This document shows positions 60,901 through 62,019 of a DNA stretch of 62,019 nt, in pieces. Position numbers and translations under genes: made by a program. This DNA is from Flavobacteriales bacterium (GTDB lineage Bacteria; Bacteroidota; Bacteroidia; Flavobacteriales_D; Crocinitomicaceae): assembly GCA_947488235.1 (NCBI GenBank), contig CANLAQ010000011.1:1-62019 (forward strand), read 5' to 3'. Numbering within the stretch: position 1 is the first letter of the stretch; every line of letters starts with the position of its first letter. The notes under the pieces are model-generated. The model was not told the DNA's origin and made no database searches. It was given only the letters and a program-made list of their open reading frames with translations.

Positions 60901-62019
60901 GGTTGCACCAGCAACTACCACAAGTTATTCTGTTTCTTATAATGTTAATGGATGTCCAAGTCCTCTGCAAAATTCTATAGTTACGGTGAATCCTGTTCCA
61001 GTTATTACAGCGATTACAACTCCGATAATATGTTCTGGACAAAATGCAAATTTAACCGCAACAGTTAACATCACAGGAGGAACTTATGTTTGGAGTAATG
61101 GACAAACAGGTCAAACTATTTCTGTCGCACCTAATGCCACTACGAGCTATTCTTTAATCTATACTCTAAACGGATGTTCTAGTGCTCCTTTTTCAACTAA
61201 TGTAACGGTAAATCAATCTCCAACCATAAATGCAGGAAGTGATCAATTGCTTTGTGCTGGACAATCAACAACGCTAAATCCAACTTTTTCTGGTTTAGGA
61301 GGAACTTTTTTATGGTCTCCTTCAACTGGTTTAAGTAATAGTCAAATCCAAAGTCCTACAGTTACGCTTAGTTCCACTCAGAATTATACTGTAGTATATA
61401 CTTTGAATGGATGTCCAAGTGCTCCAGATACGCTTGTTATAAATGTGATTCAAAACCCTGTTGCATCTGTTAATAATGCAACGGTTTGTAATGGTACTCC
61501 ATTCTCACTGACCGCTAGTCCGGCAAATGCTTCTTACACATGGTCCACTGGTGAAACAACTTCAAGTATTTCGCCTGTTTCACCCATTGGAACCACCAAT
61601 TATACAGTAACAGTTGTAATTCCTGGATGTCCAACGAGTACTGCAACATCTATTGTTACTGTAAATCCAATACCAACAATTACTATAGGTGCTGATCAAA
61701 CAGCATGTAACGGCCAAACAGCAGTATTGACTTCTACACCAAGTGCAGTGGGAGGGACTTATTTATGGAGTCCAAGTGGACAAACTACGCAATCATTGAG
61801 TTTAGCACCAAGTTTAACCAGTCCATTGGTAGCTCAGAACTTCATACAAACTTTGGTGTATACCTATAATAATTGTTCTAGTGTTGCCGATACGGGAATT
61901 ATTTATGTAAATCCAATACCAACAGCAAGTGTTCCGAATCAAACTATTTGTAACCAAGGAACTGCGATTTTAACTCCTTTAGTTGCTCCTCTTGGAGGAA
62001 CTTACGCTTGGAGTCCAAG
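54935..62019 (+). CDS. Giant secreted Ig-like repeat protein, probable T9SS adhesin (3' end beyond window)
   Basis: The frame is open from ATG 54935 to the window edge, 2361 complete codons, and no stop is reached. The product starts with a signal peptide (about 1-36, 'VSILMLLVFGSVGRSYG-Q') and a PKD-like domain ('TVNWGDGTSADVW', about residues 85-140). From about 56.1 kb a chain of Ig-like/PKD-like modules of 71-82 residues begins, of the type associated with CHU_C proteins. Each module has 'TICxG', a central 'GGTYLWSPGG' tryptophan, 'ITVSPxxTTxYSV', 'YTLNGC' and 'TVTVNPxP'. The paired Cys residues probably form one disulfide per module. The C-terminal sorting domain is expected outside the window. 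Confidence 0.9.
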   Translation, partial: MNSSIFNISNIIRRNGFAVSILMLLVFGSVGRSYGQVASISLSTISPGASNIVGFENYYTYCYVYGNDNPNQLGFSFTSNSTGTNASTIHTVNWGDGTSADVWTGTNKTFVHNYSFNSTSNGSIHTVTYSVGSTSTTFQVYIGVSPGIAINPQATALCAPLNQTFTIVQNQPNLTNQVNSPLTTYSLTVLDGPNAYISAQYSWNQSNVPSSFNYNFTTSSCGDNYVYNGSTINNANAISGLVANPCGTVNLTQGPYRLSQQAVANFNVGHNGTTYPMTQVLPEVCTGDQIQLTDISNYGEFVTATSCSNSAGNSLRVWGITPNSGYSIITGDLDLFSNGSVSNANSVAPIIQFNVPGTYTIKLKIDNAIGAGCPTNEITRTIIVHEIPSVSVPNITICNGQQGTLVATPSIPGGLYSWSTNSTTSSIQASPQVNTNYTVSYSLAGCVSPTISATITVNPVPQITLAGQTICAGNSVVLTASPSIFGGTYLWTNPNSTAQSVTVSPSVSTAYQVQYTLSGCSNVANATVTVNPSPGITGSAVNHFVCEGSQVQLQAQGNPLNGTFSWTGPNNFTSTLQNPSVSPIVSSVYTVQYTYNGCIGSDTVNITILPKPQVSVSNPIICLGSTANITSSVNPSGGTYSWSPGGSTTSGLSVTPNTTGVLSYVLTYIGPNGCENKDTSVVTTSITASISVNNPTICSGQSTTLNATITNGAATNGIYAWSPGGATTSSITVTPGSTTNYSVTYTLGSCPSTTTNATVTVNPTPNVTATGTAICPGATATVTSAVVPTGGSYLWSNNLNTSSITVSPIASTTYSLTYTTLNGCTGTDTANVIIKPIATVTVNSVTICNGQSALLTATPSITGGTYLWSPGGATTQSITVSPTATTTYSVQYILNGCSSAIASGVVTVNPLPTLTISSNGGTTICAGQVLTLTGNPNLPNGSFAWSPGGQTTSSITINPQTTTNYSLVYTLNSCSVTAQLPITVNPIPSVNTTNTTICAGQAATLSSTVSPSGGSYSWTSGATTSGITVNVSSTSTFILSYTVNGCTYSDTSLVTVIPTPVVTIDPLSSIICSGASQLLNAVVVGYPTTGSYQWNTGASTSSITVSPSSTQNYSVIYTLNGCPSNSVSATVTVNPSPTATAIGATICPGAVANLTSNVAPSGGSYLWSPGNQITSSINVTPSIASIYTLTYTLNNCSVTDTANVIIKPIASVVVNSDIICNGQSALLTATPSITGGTYLWSPGGATTQSITVAPSSTTNYSVIYTLNNCASASANGTVTVKPVPVASIVPNIANPVCAGQVITLTGGANLPNGTYTWTAGGQTTQAINVNPQTTNAYSMVYNLNGCVDTVQYTVNVNPKPLITVNDASICAGSSTILTSAGTPLGGTYSWTGGATTNSITVSPTSTTNYIVTYTQNGCSASDTALVQVTNTPTISLTPVNPTICSGSSVLLTATPINSPLTGSYQWNTGATTQSITVSPVIQTSYSVTYVLNGCPSLTQSTTVNVNPSPSVNIDGISICPGTTITIASNVLPSGGQFSWSNNQDLSNSSSSSLTITPGVTTIYTLSYSLNNCTATDTAIVTVKPVPTLTVNDMTICQGQNALLTATPNLSGGTFVWTPNGASTPSITVSPSSTTNYSVIYTLNGCSSLPESSTVTVNPFPIATITTNAIPPICSGQSVNLTANINGQYAWSPGSQTSQSVTVNPLATTTYTLINTLNGCSDTASYTVVVTPNPAVSIVSDTICIGQTASLLAIGLPSGGTYLWTPVNLTTAGITVTPVSTSNYTVNYSLNGCSSSTTTSVLVQPLPNVNAGPDITVCTGTSITLSGSGAQSYSWNNNVINNQGFIPLINGNYIVTGTDVFGCVNTDQVNVTINAYPSVSVNNTTICSGLAASLVASASPSGGTYLWSPNSATTSSISVTPIVNTSYVVSYTLNNCTSNDTSFVSVITSPTLSVNSDTICNGLNSILTATPSIPGGVYAWSTNETTNAITVAPATTTSYSVSYNVNGCPSPLQNSIVTVNPVPVITAITTPIICSGQNANLTATVNITGGTYVWSNGQTGQTISVAPNATTSYSLIYTLNGCSSAPFSTNVTVNQSPTINAGSDQLLCAGQSTTLNPTFSGLGGTFLWSPSTGLSNSQIQSPTVTLSSTQNYTVVYTLNGCPSAPDTLVINVIQNPVASVNNATVCNGTPFSLTASPANASYTWSTGETTSSISPVSPIGTTNYTVTVVIPGCPTSTATSIVTVNPIPTITIGADQTACNGQTAVLTSTPSAVGGTYLWSPSGQTTQSLSLAPSLTSPLVAQNFIQTLVYTYNNCSSVADTGIIYVNPIPTASVPNQTICNQGTAILTPLVAPLGGTYAWSP
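56130..62019 (+). repeat. At least 27 coding Ig-like module repeats in a five-module super-repeat
   Basis: Module-core tryptophan codons lie near 56185, 56401, 56629, 56859, 57100, 57316, 57533, 57767, 57986, 58212, 58431, 58649, 58882, 59100, 59330 and so on to 62009, spaced 214-245 bp. Modules five apart are most alike. The 'ICNGQSALLTATPSITGG' module recurs at 57.5 and 58.6 kb. The 'NLPNG' module is at 57.8 and 58.9 kb, and the 'GSYQWNTGA' module at 58.2 and 59.3 kb. The super-period is about 1115-1130 bp. The pattern weakens after about 60.4 kb. Confidence 0.85.

Noticed and set aside
54935..62019. Regularly spaced repeats that might suggest a CRISPR array or non-coding tandem satellite.
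   Set aside because: The period is 214-245 bp, copies are diverged at the DNA level but conserved as protein, and one frame stays open throughout. These are coding modules.
1..62019. tRNA, rRNA, riboswitch, insertion sequence, integrase or toxin-antitoxin genes.
   Set aside because: I looked through the gaps and the small genes and found none with supporting motifs. Scans with tRNAscan-SE and Rfam models would be decisive.

Overview
The window is typical of a Bacteroidota chromosome, most likely order Flavobacteriales and perhaps near Crocinitomicaceae/Fluviicola; the family-level guess is inference. The DNA is AT-rich. Many starts are preceded by a TAnnTTTG -7 box, the Bacteroidota sigma factor signature, and Shine-Dalgarno sequences are mostly absent. 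Many secreted proteins carry type IX secretion system (T9SS) sorting domains, either type A ('YPNP...' C-terminus) or type B (gliding-associated CHU_C). I see no rRNA, tRNA, insertion sequence or CRISPR array.

Layout. 1-5.2 kb: a gene tail, an MscS-type channel, a thioesterase, a DUF1295 membrane protein, a MerR regulator, an NlpC/P60 hydrolase, a YhhQ-type transporter and coupled msrB-msrA. 5.2-8.1 kb: a type B T9SS cargo with a small secreted partner. 8.2-13.5 kb: a compact cassette of two KAS III enzymes, an acyl carrier protein, an SDR, a GtrB/ArnC-like glycosyltransferase and a GNAT, with a convergent aspartyl hydroxylase. It looks built to make an unusual acyl group and put it on a surface sugar. 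13.5-17.3 kb: a WG-repeat protein coupled to a TonB-like protein, then a HTH/S24-peptidase regulator. 17.4-20.6 kb: thrS-infC-rpmI-rplT with a clear terminator. 20.6-25.9 kb: an exopolysaccharide-type operon (Gfo/Idh/MocA oxidoreductase, lipoprotein, sugar-phosphate transferase, FAD amine oxidase, secreted protein).

25.9-31.1 kb: a large BNR-propeller T9SS cargo and an accessory patch of small secreted proteins, two of which share a duplicated 62-bp leader and one of which is a 13-residue 'NQAYA' repeat protein. 31.1-33.2 kb: a single gene in which a lycopene cyclase (CrtY) is fused to a Brp/Blh beta-carotene dioxygenase. This one polypeptide could take lycopene to retinal, and it is the most striking gene here. 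33.2-41.4 kb: mostly housekeeping (a propeller protein, LpxL-like acyltransferase, rarA, rpsA, yqgE, Ppx/GppA, hisS). 41.6-46.7 kb: an operon of a GEVED-domain T9SS cargo, three tandem Kelch T9SS paralogues and a DUF4907 lipoprotein, preceded by unusual palindromes. 46.7-54.8 kb: a phosphoesterase, an ABC exporter, a leucine-dehydrogenase-type enzyme, nusB-DUF1573-yajC, a small lipoprotein, a fourth Kelch protein and an M28 peptidase.

54.9 kb to the window end: a giant secreted protein gene, still open at the edge after 2361 codons. It has at least 27 Ig-like/CHU_C-associated modules arranged in a five-module super-repeat of about 1.12 kb. It is probably a T9SS-exported surface adhesin.

The overall picture is a cell that invests heavily in its surface (T9SS cargo, polysaccharide assembly, lipid acylation) and that may use light through a retinal protein, although no rhodopsin gene lies in this window.
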